Of a stretch of 64,000 nt of DNA, positions 1-7,573 are shown piece after piece (the stretch's first letter is position 1; the number at the start of each line of letters is the position of its first letter). The stretch is from Nonomuraea soli. Lineage in GTDB: Bacteria > Actinomycetota > Actinomycetes > Streptosporangiales > Streptosporangiaceae. The translations under genes were made by a program, and so were the position numbers. The DNA is taken from assembly GCF_013761175.1 (NCBI RefSeq), contig NZ_JACDUR010000003.1, forward strand, positions 785,791 through 849,790. Direction: 5' to 3'. The notes beneath the pieces are model-generated. The model made no database searches and was not told the DNA's origin. It saw nothing but the letters and a program-made list of their open reading frames with translations.

Positions 1-1
1 C

Positions 2-169
2 GCGGAAGGCCGGTCGAACGGCGCGATCGGCCGCGCGCTGTCGATCTCCGAGGCGGCCGTCGGCAAGCACGTGGCGAGCATCTTCACCAAGCTGGAGATC
101 CCCGCCACCCCCGACGACAACCGGCGGGTGCTGGCGGCGGCGGCCTTCCTCAAGGGCGTCGCGGGGTAG
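2..169 (+). CDS. LuxR-family response regulator, C-terminal end (partial)
   Basis: The frame is open from the window edge to a TAG stop and encodes about 55 residues. They match the C-terminal LuxR/GerE helix-turn-helix: the run NGAIGRALSISEAAVGKHV is the recognition-helix region (usual form NxEIAxxLxISxxTVKxHV), followed by the dimerisation helix with IFTKLEIP and a short tail. The receiver or other N-terminal domain is outside the window. It would bind promoter DNA, probably as a two-component response regulator. The target is not known, and the next gene starts only 61 bp downstream on the same strand. Confidence 0.85.
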   Translation, partial: AEGRSNGAIGRALSISEAAVGKHVASIFTKLEIPATPDDNRRVLAAAAFLKGVAG

Positions 170-230
170 GGCCAGACCTACCCGGATCTCGCCCCAGCCC
201 CCGCGCGACGGAGGAGCGGGCCGGGCTTCA

Positions 231-791
231 ATGGGCGTCATGCATATGAACGGAATGCTGGTGGGCGCCGTGTTCGGCGCTGTCTTCGTCGTCGTGAACG
301 CGGGTGAGCCCCTCGACCCCGCGGTGGTGACCATCCTGCGGATCGCCGCGATCGCGGGCGCGGCGAGCGTCCTGGCGATGTGGTTGCTGGCCGTACGGCA
401 GGCGCGCACGGGAGCGGCGCCCCCGCAACCGCGGCGCACCCTGCTCACCAAGGGCTACTGGTGGGCCGTCATCGCCGAGGTGATCCTGCTGTTCGGCGGC
501 ATCAGGGTGCTCGGCGCCGTGGGCGTACCCACCGAGGTCAACGTGGCCTGGGTGGCGCTGGTCGTCGGCCTGCACTTCGTGCCCATCGCGATCTCCTGGA
601 AGGAGCCGCGCCTGTACCTGCCCACGGTGGTGCTGAGCCTCCTGGGCGTGGCGGGGTTCGTCATGGCGGCCCTGGGCGCGCTGGCCTGGGTGCCCGTTGT
701 CAGCGGCGTGCTGCCGGGGGTGTTCATGCTGGCCGCCACCGTGGGCGTGTCGGTGCGCGGCTTTGGTCCCACGGCTGTCACATCCGGGTAG
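231..791 (+). CDS. small multi-pass membrane protein of unknown function
   Basis: 186 residues, not recognised. Hydrophobic stretches near residues 8-25, 35-55, 75-95, 105-120 and 130-170 suggest five or so membrane helices with a basic cytoplasmic loop (residues 58-75). A GGAGGAG ribosome binding site lies 14 bp before the first ATG. In-frame ATGs at codons 4 and 6 are alternative starts. The 3' end overlaps the ECF41-type promoter of the next gene, so the two genes are adjacent but probably separately transcribed. The sequence is hydrophobic throughout and ends without a charged tail. Confidence 0.7.
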   Translation: MGVMHMNGMLVGAVFGAVFVVVNAGEPLDPAVVTILRIAAIAGAASVLAMWLLAVRQARTGAAPPQPRRTLLTKGYWWAVIAEVILLFGGIRVLGAVGVPTEVNVAWVALVVGLHFVPIAISWKEPRLYLPTVVLSLLGVAGFVMAALGALAWVPVVSGVLPGVFMLAATVGVSVRGFGPTAVTSG

Positions 792-802
792 GCCCGCTCG
801 TC
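776..802 (+). promoter_or_regulatory. ECF41-type sigma factor promoter for the epimerase gene
   Basis: TGTCACA at 776-782 and CGTC at 799-802 are separated by 16 bp. From memory this is exactly the published ECF41 (SigJ-like) consensus, -35 TGTCACA and -10 CGTC. ECF41 targets are typically carboxymuconolactone decarboxylases, oxidoreductases and epimerases, and the next gene is an NAD epimerase whose ATG is 10 bp after the -10, so the mRNA would have almost no leader. The promoter overlaps the stop of the upstream membrane-protein gene. The sigma factor gene itself is not in the window. Confidence 0.65.
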
Positions 803-811
803 AGGTCCACT

Positions 812-1657
812 ATGAGAATTCTGCTCGCGGGCGCCACCGGCGCCATCGGCCGTCCGCTCACCAGGCTGCTGTCCTCCGCCGGGCACGAGGTGCTCGCCCT
901 GTCCCGCAACGACCGGTCGGCCTCGATTGCCCGTGACCTGGGCGCCCGGCCGGTCATGGCCGACGCCATGGACCGTGACGGGCTCCTGCGAGCCGTCGAC
1001 GGCATGAGCGCCGACGCGGTCATCCACGAGCTGACCGCGCTGAAGGCGCCCAAGCGCAGGCTGACGCCCGACGACCCCAGCACCCGGCTGCGTGTGGAGG
1101 GCACTGCCCACCTGCTGGAGGCCGCCAAGGCGCTCGGCGCGGACCGGTTCGTCACCCAGTCGCTGATCCTGGGGTACGGCTACGCCGACCACGGCTCCCG
1201 CGTCTTCACCGAGGACGACCCGTTCGGCGTCAAGCACGGCAACCCGGGCGACATCGTCGTCGACGGGCTGGTCTCGACCGAGGAGCAGGTTCTCGCGGCG
1301 GGTGGCGTCGCCCTGCGCTACGGCGTCTTCCACGGGCCGGGCACCTGGTTCGACCCCGCAGCGGGCAGCAGGCCGACGCCGGTACCGCGCGGCGGCGGCG
1401 GGACGGTCCCGTGGGTCCACGTCGACGACGCGGCGGCGGCCACCGTGGCCGCGCTGGAGCGGGGGCGCGGCGGGCAGGCCTACAACATCGTCGAACGCCG
1501 CCACGCGACGTGGGGTGAGCGCGAGCGGGCGCTGCGGGTGCCCGGGTGGATACTCCGCCTCATGGTCCCCTACCTGGGCACCCTTATGCTCGACACCACC
1601 CTGCGGGCCTCGGGAGACAAGGCGGAACGCGAACTGGGCTGGTCGCCACGCGTGTGA
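812..1657 (+). CDS. NAD-dependent epimerase/dehydratase family protein (extended/atypical SDR)
   Basis: 281 residues with a Rossmann nucleotide-binding loop GATGAIG at residues 7-13, followed by the alternating beta/alpha pattern of extended SDRs. The N-terminal half binds NAD(P). The C-terminal part (PWVHVDDAAAATVAALE, about 205-221) matches the conserved region that closes the substrate site in nucleoside-sugar epimerases. No classical YxxxK is obvious (a tyrosine occurs in ILGYGYADHG), so it may be an atypical SDR. ATG 812 is chosen because it immediately precedes the nucleotide-binding loop and follows the ECF41-type promoter. The substrate is unknown. It probably belongs to one stress regulon with the oxidoreductase that follows. 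Confidence 0.88.
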   Translation: MRILLAGATGAIGRPLTRLLSSAGHEVLALSRNDRSASIARDLGARPVMADAMDRDGLLRAVDGMSADAVIHELTALKAPKRRLTPDDPSTRLRVEGTAHLLEAAKALGADRFVTQSLILGYGYADHGSRVFTEDDPFGVKHGNPGDIVVDGLVSTEEQVLAAGGVALRYGVFHGPGTWFDPAAGSRPTPVPRGGGGTVPWVHVDDAAAATVAALERGRGGQAYNIVERRHATWGERERALRVPGWILRLMVPYLGTLMLDTTLRASGDKAERELGWSPRV

Positions 1658-1677
1658 CGCAGCTCACAACGAGTCCA

Positions 1678-1705
1678 TGTCACTTTCGCCGTCACACGTT
1701 ACGTC
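1678..1705 (+). promoter_or_regulatory. ECF41-type sigma factor promoter for the FAD oxidoreductase gene
   Basis: TGTCACT (1678-1684) and CGTC (1702-1705) are spaced by 17 bp, one substitution and one base of spacer away from the motif found at 776-802. The start codon of the oxidoreductase lies 33 bp after the -10 element, with a GAAGGGA ribosome binding site between. Finding the motif twice, each time before a gene of the class controlled by ECF41 sigma factors, makes chance unlikely, although no mapping data exist here. Confidence 0.6.
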
Positions 1706-1737
1706 CTCTGGGTCAAACACCTAGAAGGGACAGGACG

Positions 1738-2892
1738 ATGGCACAGCGGATTGTGATCCTGGGAGCGGGCTACACCGGCATGACGGCCGCGATGGCCACG
1801 GCCCGGCGGCTGCGCCGGAAGGATGTCCAGATCACCCTGGTCAACCCCGAGACCCGTTTCACCGAGCGCCTGCGGCTGCACCAGACGGCCGCGGGGCAGG
1901 AGCTGAAGAACCTGCAGATCCCCGAGATGGTGGCCGGGACGGGCATCGCGTTCGTCCAGGGCCGGGTGACCGGGATCGACCTGGACGGCCGCGTGGCGCA
2001 CCTCGACGGCGGGCGCACCGTCGCCTACGACATCCTGGTCTACGCGCTCGGCAGCGTGACGGACATCGCGACGGTGCCCGGCGTGGACGAGAACGCCTAC
2101 ACGCTCAACACCGCCGCCGAGGCGCGGCGGCTGGCCGAGCGGCTCGCGGCGGTGGACAGCGTCGTGGTCGGAGGCGGCGGCCTGACCGGCGTCGAGTCGG
2201 CCGCCGAGATCGCCGAGACCCACCCCGGCCTGCGGGTCGTCCTGCTCAGCCGGGACGTGCCCGGCTCGATGATGGGCGAGAAGGCGCGCGCCTACCTTCA
2301 CGCGGGGCTGAAGCGGCTCGGCGTCGAGGTCAGGACGGGTGTCGAGATCGCCAAGGTGCTGCCCGACGCCGTCGAGCTGGCCGACGGCGAGCGGATCGAG
2401 ACGGGCGCCACCCTGTGGACCACCGGCACCCGGGTGTCGCCGATGGCCGCGCAGGCGGGCCTGACGGTCGACGACCGCGGCAGGATCGTGGTCGACGAGA
2501 CGCTCCGCTCGGTGTCGCACCCCGAGGTCTACGCGGTGGGTGACGCGGCCGCGATCCGCCAGCCGTACGGGGTGATCCACGGCACCTGCCAGAGCGGGAT
2601 CCCGACCGCAGCGCACGCCGCCGACGCGGTCGCCAGGCAGGTGACCGGCAGGCAGCCCAAGCCCTTCCGGTTCGGCTACATCCACCAGCCCGTCAGCCTC
2701 GGACGGCGCGACGGCGTCATCCAGTTCACCCGGCCCGACGACACCCCGCGCGGCCTCTACCTCACCGGGCGGTGGGCGGTGGCCTACAAGGAGTTCGTCA
2801 GCTCGAGCCCGTGGAAGACCTACGGACTGCTCAAGAAGTACGGCGGAGCGGTGGCGTGGTCGCACGGGGGCCGCGCCACCCGCACGGCCTAG
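1738..2892 (+). CDS. NAD(P)/FAD-dependent oxidoreductase (type II NADH dehydrogenase-like)
   Basis: 384 residues with two dinucleotide-binding motifs: GAGYTG at 9-14 (FAD) and GGGGLTG near 145 (NAD(P)H). An atypical YAVGDAAA motif near 265-272 contacts the FAD ribityl chain. This is the NDH-2/ferredoxin reductase-like fold, which transfers electrons from NAD(P)H to a quinone or small acceptor. No C-terminal membrane helix is evident, so membrane association would be peripheral. ATG 1738 has a GAAGGGA ribosome binding site and an ECF41-type promoter upstream. Its stop TAG overlaps the stop of the convergent SARP gene in the four bases CTAG (2889-2892), leaving no room for a terminator. Confidence 0.9.
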   Translation: MAQRIVILGAGYTGMTAAMATARRLRRKDVQITLVNPETRFTERLRLHQTAAGQELKNLQIPEMVAGTGIAFVQGRVTGIDLDGRVAHLDGGRTVAYDILVYALGSVTDIATVPGVDENAYTLNTAAEARRLAERLAAVDSVVVGGGGLTGVESAAEIAETHPGLRVVLLSRDVPGSMMGEKARAYLHAGLKRLGVEVRTGVEIAKVLPDAVELADGERIETGATLWTTGTRVSPMAAQAGLTVDDRGRIVVDETLRSVSHPEVYAVGDAAAIRQPYGVIHGTCQSGIPTAAHAADAVARQVTGRQPKPFRFGYIHQPVSLGRRDGVIQFTRPDDTPRGLYLTGRWAVAYKEFVSSSPWKTYGLLKKYGGAVAWSHGGRATRTA

Positions 2893-5696
2893 CCGAGGCT
2901 CGAGGCGAGGAACGCGCGCACCTCGTCGGACTCGGGAACCCCCAGCTCCTCGTACAACCGCAGGGCGGCCTGGCCGTGCTCGCGAGCCTGATCCTCCTGG
3001 CCCAGGCTCAGATGGGCACGGGCCAGGCCCTCGTGCGCGCGGGCCTGCTCCGGCCGGTCGCGGGTCGCCCCCCGCAGCGCCCTGGCGTGCTCCTCGATCG
3101 CCCGCGCGGCGTCGCCCAGCGCCAGCGCCGCCTCGCCCAGCCCGTTGAAGGCCGAGGCGGCGTCGCTGCTGTTGCCCACCTCGCGGTAGATCTCTCCGGC
3201 CCGGCGGTGACGCTCCATCGCCTGCTCCGGCTGGCCCTGGTGGCGCAGGACCGAGCCCAGCTGGTTGAGCACCCTGGCCTCGCCCACCGCGTTGCGCTCC
3301 TTGCGGTGCAGCGCGAGTGCCAGGTCCAGGTGGCGCTGCGCCTCGGCGGGGCGGCCCATCTGGTCGAGGATCATGCCGAGGTCGCCCAGCACGAAACCCT
3401 CACGCGACCAGTCGCCGGCGATACGGGTCAGGTCGAGGGCCTCCTTCAGGTGCTTCTCCGCCGTGGCGCTCTCGCGGCGGCGCCAGGCCACGTTGCCCAG
3501 GGCGTTGAGCGCCAGCGACCTCTCGTTGGGGTCGTCGCAGGCGGCCAGCGCCTCGTGGGCGAAGCTCTCCGACTGCTCGTAGTCGCCGCGGCGCCAGTAG
3601 GTCCACGACAGGTCGGACAGGGCGCGCCCCGGCGGCATCGCGCGCTCGCCCAGGGCGCGGGCCCTCTCCAGCGCGACCGTGTGCAGGGTCAGGGCGTCGT
3701 CGTGGTGGGCCTGGCGATCCAGGTAGGGGCTCATGGCGACCGCGAGGTGGCTGATGCACACCTTGGGTCCGTGGATCACCGTCGCGACGATGTTGGAACG
3801 TTCGGCGTCGAGCCAGTCGATCGCCTCGACCCCGTCGGCGATCGGCTCGAACGGGGTGAGCACGGGCGGCATGTGCGGCCGGTCGGGCACGCTGTGCGGG
3901 AACAGCTGCTTGACCGCCGAGCGCGAGCGGTGCAGGTAGTGCACCAGCAGCCGCATGAGCGCGTCGCCGTCGCCGTGGTCGCCTTCCTGCTTGGCCAGGT
4001 CGCGGGCGTGCTCGCGCAGCAGGTCGTGCAGCGTGTAGCGGCCCGGCTCGCGCTGCAGGAGCATGTGCGCGTCGAGGAGGTTCTCCAGCAGGTCCTCGGC
4101 GTCGAAGACGGAGATGTCCGCCAGCGCGGCGGCCGCGTGCGGCTCGATGTCACGGCCCGGCGCCCCCCCGAGCAGCCGGAACATGCGCTGCTCGGCGTCG
4201 TCGAGCTGCTCGTAGGAGACGGTGAAGGCCGCCGCCACGCTCCGGTCCGACATCGACAGCTCGGTGAGCCGCCTGCGCTCGTCGTTCAGGCGCCCGGCCA
4301 GGTAGGAGACCGTCCAGCGGGGGCGGTGCTGCAGGCGGGCCGCGCAGATCCTGATCGCCAGCGGCAGGTAGCCGCACAGCTCCAGCACCTCGCGCACGGC
4401 CTCGGGCTCGGCCGCCGCCCGCTCGCCCACGATCCCCTGGAAGAGCGCGCCCGCGTCGTCGTCGGGCAGCACGTCGACCGAGAGCGCGTGCGCCCCGTCG
4501 AGCCCGACCAGGCGGCGGCGGCTGGTGATCAGCAGGAGGCTGCTCGACACGCCGGGGAGCAGCGGGCGCACGTGCTCGTCGTCGGTGGCGTTGTCGATGA
4601 CGGCGATGATGCGGCGCTGCGCCAGCTCGGTCCGCCACAGGGCGCTGCGCTCGGACTCGGTCGTCGGGATGTCGGTCAGGCCGAGCTGGCGCAGCAGCGC
4701 CTCCAGGGCGGCCGCGGCGGGCAGGGGCTCCTGGCCCGCCGTGTGCGCGCGCAGGTCGATGAAGAGCTGGCCGTCGGGGAAACGTTCGGCCAGGCTGTGA
4801 GCCGCCCGTACGGCCAGCGTCGTCTTGCCGATGCCCGCCATGCCGTCGATGGTGACGATCGGGTGCTGGTCGGCCGCGACCAGCCGGTCGAGCTCGGCGG
4901 CGCGCCCGGCGAAGTCGGGGATGTCGTAGGGCAGGAAGCTGGAGCGGGTGCGCTCCTTGGCCGGGGGCGCGGGCGCCTCCGCGGGGGCCGCGAGCTTGAG
5001 CTTGGGGTCGTCGGCCAGGACCGCCTGCTCCAGCTCGGCGAAGGCGTGGCCGGGGTCGAGCCCCTGCTCGTCGGCCAGGGCCGTACGGTAGGAGCGGGCG
5101 GCGGCCAGGGCGTCGGCCTGCCGTCCCGATCGGTGCAGGGCCAGCGCCAGGTGGCCGACGAGCCGTTCGCGCAGCGGGTTGGCGGCGACGTGGTCGGCCA
5201 GCTCGTCGAGCACCTCGCGATGGCGTCCCGCGGCGAGCTCGGCGTCCATGAGCCGCTCGATCGCGGTCAGCCGCCGGTCGTCGAGCAGCGCCCGCGCGCC
5301 CTGGGCGTAGCTGGCGCTCACGTCGGCCAGCGCCTCGCCGGTCCACAACGCCAGCGCCTCGCGGAAGCGGCCCTCGGCGACCAGGTCGGTGAAGACCTGG
5401 ACGTCGAGCTGGCCGGGTTCGGGCTGGGCGACGTAGCCGCCCGAGCGCGTCACGATGAGGTCGACCCCGCGGAAGGCCCTGCGCAGCGCGGTGATCGCCG
5501 CGTGGATCTGGGATCTGGCGGTGTCGGGCTGGTCGTAGCCCCACATCGCGTCGATCAGCTTCTCCATGCTGATCACCCGGCCGGCGTTGATCAGCAGGTA
5601 GGCGAGCACCGCCCGGTGCCTGGGAGCGACGCCCGGCACCGGTTCGCCGTCCACGGTGACCTGCACCGGACCCAGGAGCGAAAAGCGGATCTCCAC
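2889..5696 (-). CDS. AfsR/SARP-family transcriptional regulator with NB-ARC and TPR domains (SARP-1)
   Basis: About 935 residues. Order of domains: OmpR-like winged helix (1-85, ending in the SGGYVAQ strand), bacterial transcriptional activation domain (about 90-235), NB-ARC ATPase with Walker A GMAGIGKTT near 284-292 and the VIDNATDDEHV region, winged helix, then TPR-like repeats (about 600-930). This is the architecture of AfsR: an ATP-dependent activator of secondary-metabolism or developmental promoters. The ATG at 5711 is in frame but lies across the ribosome binding site; GTG at 5696 has GGAGGA six bases upstream and is preferred. It diverges from a small ABM-like gene across four 11-bp repeats that are probably its own binding site, the first of which overlaps its ribosome binding site. 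Confidence 0.92.
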   Translation of the reverse strand: MEIRFSLLGPVQVTVDGEPVPGVAPRHRAVLAYLLINAGRVISMEKLIDAMWGYDQPDTARSQIHAAITALRRAFRGVDLIVTRSGGYVAQPEPGQLDVQVFTDLVAEGRFREALALWTGEALADVSASYAQGARALLDDRRLTAIERLMDAELAAGRHREVLDELADHVAANPLRERLVGHLALALHRSGRQADALAAARSYRTALADEQGLDPGHAFAELEQAVLADDPKLKLAAPAEAPAPPAKERTRSSFLPYDIPDFAGRAAELDRLVAADQHPIVTIDGMAGIGKTTLAVRAAHSLAERFPDGQLFIDLRAHTAGQEPLPAAAALEALLRQLGLTDIPTTESERSALWRTELAQRRIIAVIDNATDDEHVRPLLPGVSSSLLLITSRRRLVGLDGAHALSVDVLPDDDAGALFQGIVGERAAAEPEAVREVLELCGYLPLAIRICAARLQHRPRWTVSYLAGRLNDERRRLTELSMSDRSVAAAFTVSYEQLDDAEQRMFRLLGGAPGRDIEPHAAAALADISVFDAEDLLENLLDAHMLLQREPGRYTLHDLLREHARDLAKQEGDHGDGDALMRLLVHYLHRSRSAVKQLFPHSVPDRPHMPPVLTPFEPIADGVEAIDWLDAERSNIVATVIHGPKVCISHLAVAMSPYLDRQAHHDDALTLHTVALERARALGERAMPPGRALSDLSWTYWRRGDYEQSESFAHEALAACDDPNERSLALNALGNVAWRRRESATAEKHLKEALDLTRIAGDWSREGFVLGDLGMILDQMGRPAEAQRHLDLALALHRKERNAVGEARVLNQLGSVLRHQGQPEQAMERHRRAGEIYREVGNSSDAASAFNGLGEAALALGDAARAIEEHARALRGATRDRPEQARAHEGLARAHLSLGQEDQAREHGQAALRLYEELGVPESDEVRAFLASSLG

Positions 5697-5697
5697 G

Positions 5698-5741
5698 GAT
5701 CGTCCTCCCATCGTTGAAGCATCGTGAATCTATCAATTCGG
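5698..5741. promoter_or_regulatory. SARP-type binding array: four 11-bp direct repeats
   Basis: Units begin at 5698, 5709, 5720 and 5731 and read GATCGTCCTCC, CATCGTTGAAG, CATCGTGAATC, TATCAATTCGG; ATC is invariant and ATCGT occurs in three of four. SARP proteins bind heptamer direct repeats with 11-bp periodicity, the last unit lying about 8 bp before the -10 box. A GACAGT hexamer at 5745-5750 is a possible -10 for the gene at 5795. The first unit overlaps the SARP-1 ribosome binding site, which would allow autoregulation. Confidence 0.55.
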
Positions 5742-5794
5742 GCAGACAGTCTGATCTCACACCAACCGTGACCTCGAAGGAAAGAGGAACGACC

Positions 5795-6085
5795 ATGTCT
5801 GTCATCCGCACGCACACCTACTCCGTCGACGCCGCCGACCTGCAGGAGTTCCTGGCCCGCCGGGCCTCGCTCATCGGCACGATCCGCGAGTCCCACCCCG
5901 GCCTGGCCTTCGCCCAGCTCATCAAGCTCGACGACGGCACCTACCGCGACACCTGGCACTGGGAGGACGGCGCGCAGATGGGCGCCGCCTTCGCCGCCCT
6001 GCCCTCTTTCGCGGAGGCGCCGCTGACCATGGCGCTCACCAGGGACGCCACCGCCCAGAACGGCCAGGTCGTCGACGAGCGCTGA
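5795..6085 (+). CDS. small ABM-like (dimeric alpha/beta barrel) protein, probable SARP-1 target
   Basis: 96 residues. The pattern of a beta strand with VIRTHTY, a helix, IRESHPGLAFAQLIKLDDGTYRDTWHWED and a final helix resembles the antibiotic biosynthesis monooxygenase-like dimeric alpha/beta barrel (a ferredoxin-like fold used by small cofactor-free monooxygenases and by many uncharacterised proteins). The function is not established. ATG 5795 is chosen over the in-frame upstream start because GAAAGAGGA precedes it by about 6 bases and homology-like sequence starts there. It is divergent from SARP-1 and preceded by the 11-bp repeat array, which suggests activation by that regulator. Confidence 0.75.
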   Translation: MSVIRTHTYSVDAADLQEFLARRASLIGTIRESHPGLAFAQLIKLDDGTYRDTWHWEDGAQMGAAFAALPSFAEAPLTMALTRDATAQNGQVVDER

Positions 6086-6132
6086 TGAAAGTTACATGAT
6101 CGCCGGCCGTGTTCTCCGAGGGTGCCGCCCAG

Positions 6133-6176
6133 GCCCGCCCGCCGGGAGGCGCGCACCCTGGGCAGGGCGGGCGGGC
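6133..6176 (+). terminator. GC-rich stem-loop between the ABM-like gene and the SGNH gene
   Basis: GCCCGCCCGCC (6133-6143) pairs perfectly with GGCGGGCGGGC (6166-6176) around a 22-base loop. It begins 47 bases after the upstream stop and ends 18 bases before the next ATG. There is no T-tract, so it may be a terminator or simply a leader structure for the SGNH gene. Confidence 0.35.
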
Positions 6177-6194
6177 AGACTCGACCATGGCCCC

Positions 6195-7508
6195 ATGCGA
6201 ACGCGCGCGCTCGTCCTGCCCCTCCTGTCGGCCATCCTCGCAACCCTCCTGTACGCCACGCCCGCCCACGCGGCGCCCGTGCGGATCATGCCGCTGGGAG
6301 ACTCGATCACCGGCTCTCCCGGCTGCTGGAGGGCGCTGCTGTGGAACCGGCTGCAGAGCACCGGCCACACGAACATCGACTTCGTGGGCACCCTGCCCGC
6401 CCAGGGATGCGGAGTCGCCCACGACGGCGACAACGAGGGCCACGGAGGATACCTCGCGACCAACATCGCCGCCCAGAACCAGCTGGTCCCGTGGCTGGCC
6501 GCCACCACCCCCGACATCGTGATGATGCACCTGGGCACCAACGACGTCTGGAGCAACATCCCGCCGGCGACGATCCTCGGCGCGTTCACCACGCTCGTGG
6601 GCCAGATGCGCGCGAGCAACCCGAGCATGAAGATCCTGGTCGCCAAGATCATCCCGATGAACCCGTCGCAGTGCTCCGACTGCGCCCAGAGGGCCGTGAA
6701 CTTCAACGCCGCCGTCCCGGCCTGGGCCGCGGCCAACACCACCGCGCAGTCGCCGATCACCGTGGTCGACCAGTGGACCGGCTTCAGCACGAGCGCCGAC
6801 ACCTACGACGGCGTGCACCCCAACGCCGCGGGCGACCAGAAGATCTCCGACCGCTGGTACCCCGCGCTCACCGCGGCCCTGGGCGGCGGCACCACCGACA
6901 CCACGCCGCCGACCACGCCCGGGAGCCCGATGGCAAGCAGCCTCTCCTCTACGGGAGCGACCCTGACCTGGACGCCGTCGACGGACTCCGGCGGCTCAGG
7001 GCTGGCGGGCTACGACGTCTACCGCGAGCTGGGCGGCACCGACCAGCTGCTCGGCAGCACCACCACCCCCTCGCTCACGCTCACCGGGCTCACGCCCGCC
7101 ACCGCCTACCAGGCCTACGTGCGCGCCCGGGACGGAGCGGGCAACCTGTCGCAACCCTCCGGCCTCGGCGCCTTCACCACCCAGCCGGGCGGAACGGGCG
7201 GCGGCTGCACGGCCGCGGCGACCGTCCAGACGCAGTGGGGCACCGGCTACGTCGTGCAGCCCGTCACCGTCGCCAACTCCGGCACGAGCACGCTGAACGG
7301 CTGGACGGTGACCTTCACCCTGCCCGCCGGCCACGCCGTCACCGGCTACTGGAACGCCGCCGTCACCGTCAGCGGCCAGACCGTGACCGCCAGGAACCTC
7401 GCCTACAACGGCACCGTGGCGCCCGGCCAGAGCACCTCCTTCGGCTTCCAGGCCTCGCGTCCCGGCGGCAACAGCCAGTTGCCCACGGGGTACGCCTGCG
7501 CGGCCTAA
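6195..7508 (+). CDS. secreted SGNH/GDSL esterase with fibronectin III and cellulose-binding (CBM2) domains
   Basis: 437 residues. A signal peptide (1-27, cleavage near AHA|AP) is followed by an SGNH hydrolase domain with GDSIT at 35-39 (nucleophile Ser), GTND near 114-117 and DGVHPN near 205-210 (Asp/His). Next comes a fibronectin type III domain (about 238-325) and a CBM2 module (about 337-437) with the typical CTAAATVQTQWGTGY start and conserved aromatic residues. The protein is exported and should deacylate a cellulose-associated polysaccharide, for example as an acetyl xylan esterase (inference). ATG 6195 is the start that gives an intact signal peptide; the ribosome binding site is weak. 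It appears monocistronic. Confidence 0.9.
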   Translation: MRTRALVLPLLSAILATLLYATPAHAAPVRIMPLGDSITGSPGCWRALLWNRLQSTGHTNIDFVGTLPAQGCGVAHDGDNEGHGGYLATNIAAQNQLVPWLAATTPDIVMMHLGTNDVWSNIPPATILGAFTTLVGQMRASNPSMKILVAKIIPMNPSQCSDCAQRAVNFNAAVPAWAAANTTAQSPITVVDQWTGFSTSADTYDGVHPNAAGDQKISDRWYPALTAALGGGTTDTTPPTTPGSPMASSLSSTGATLTWTPSTDSGGSGLAGYDVYRELGGTDQLLGSTTTPSLTLTGLTPATAYQAYVRARDGAGNLSQPSGLGAFTTQPGGTGGGCTAAATVQTQWGTGYVVQPVTVANSGTSTLNGWTVTFTLPAGHAVTGYWNAAVTVSGQTVTARNLAYNGTVAPGQSTSFGFQASRPGGNSQLPTGYACAA

Positions 7509-7573
7509 GCTGGGAACCCCCACCCCTCAATGATCGTTTGATGCTCAGCACACTCGATTCGGAAGAGGAAAAC

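Noticed and set aside
2772-5717. 981-codon open frame antisense to SARP-1
   Set aside because: Its sequence is Val/Gly/Arg/Gln-rich with no domain pattern; it mirrors GC-rich codons of a clear SARP gene.
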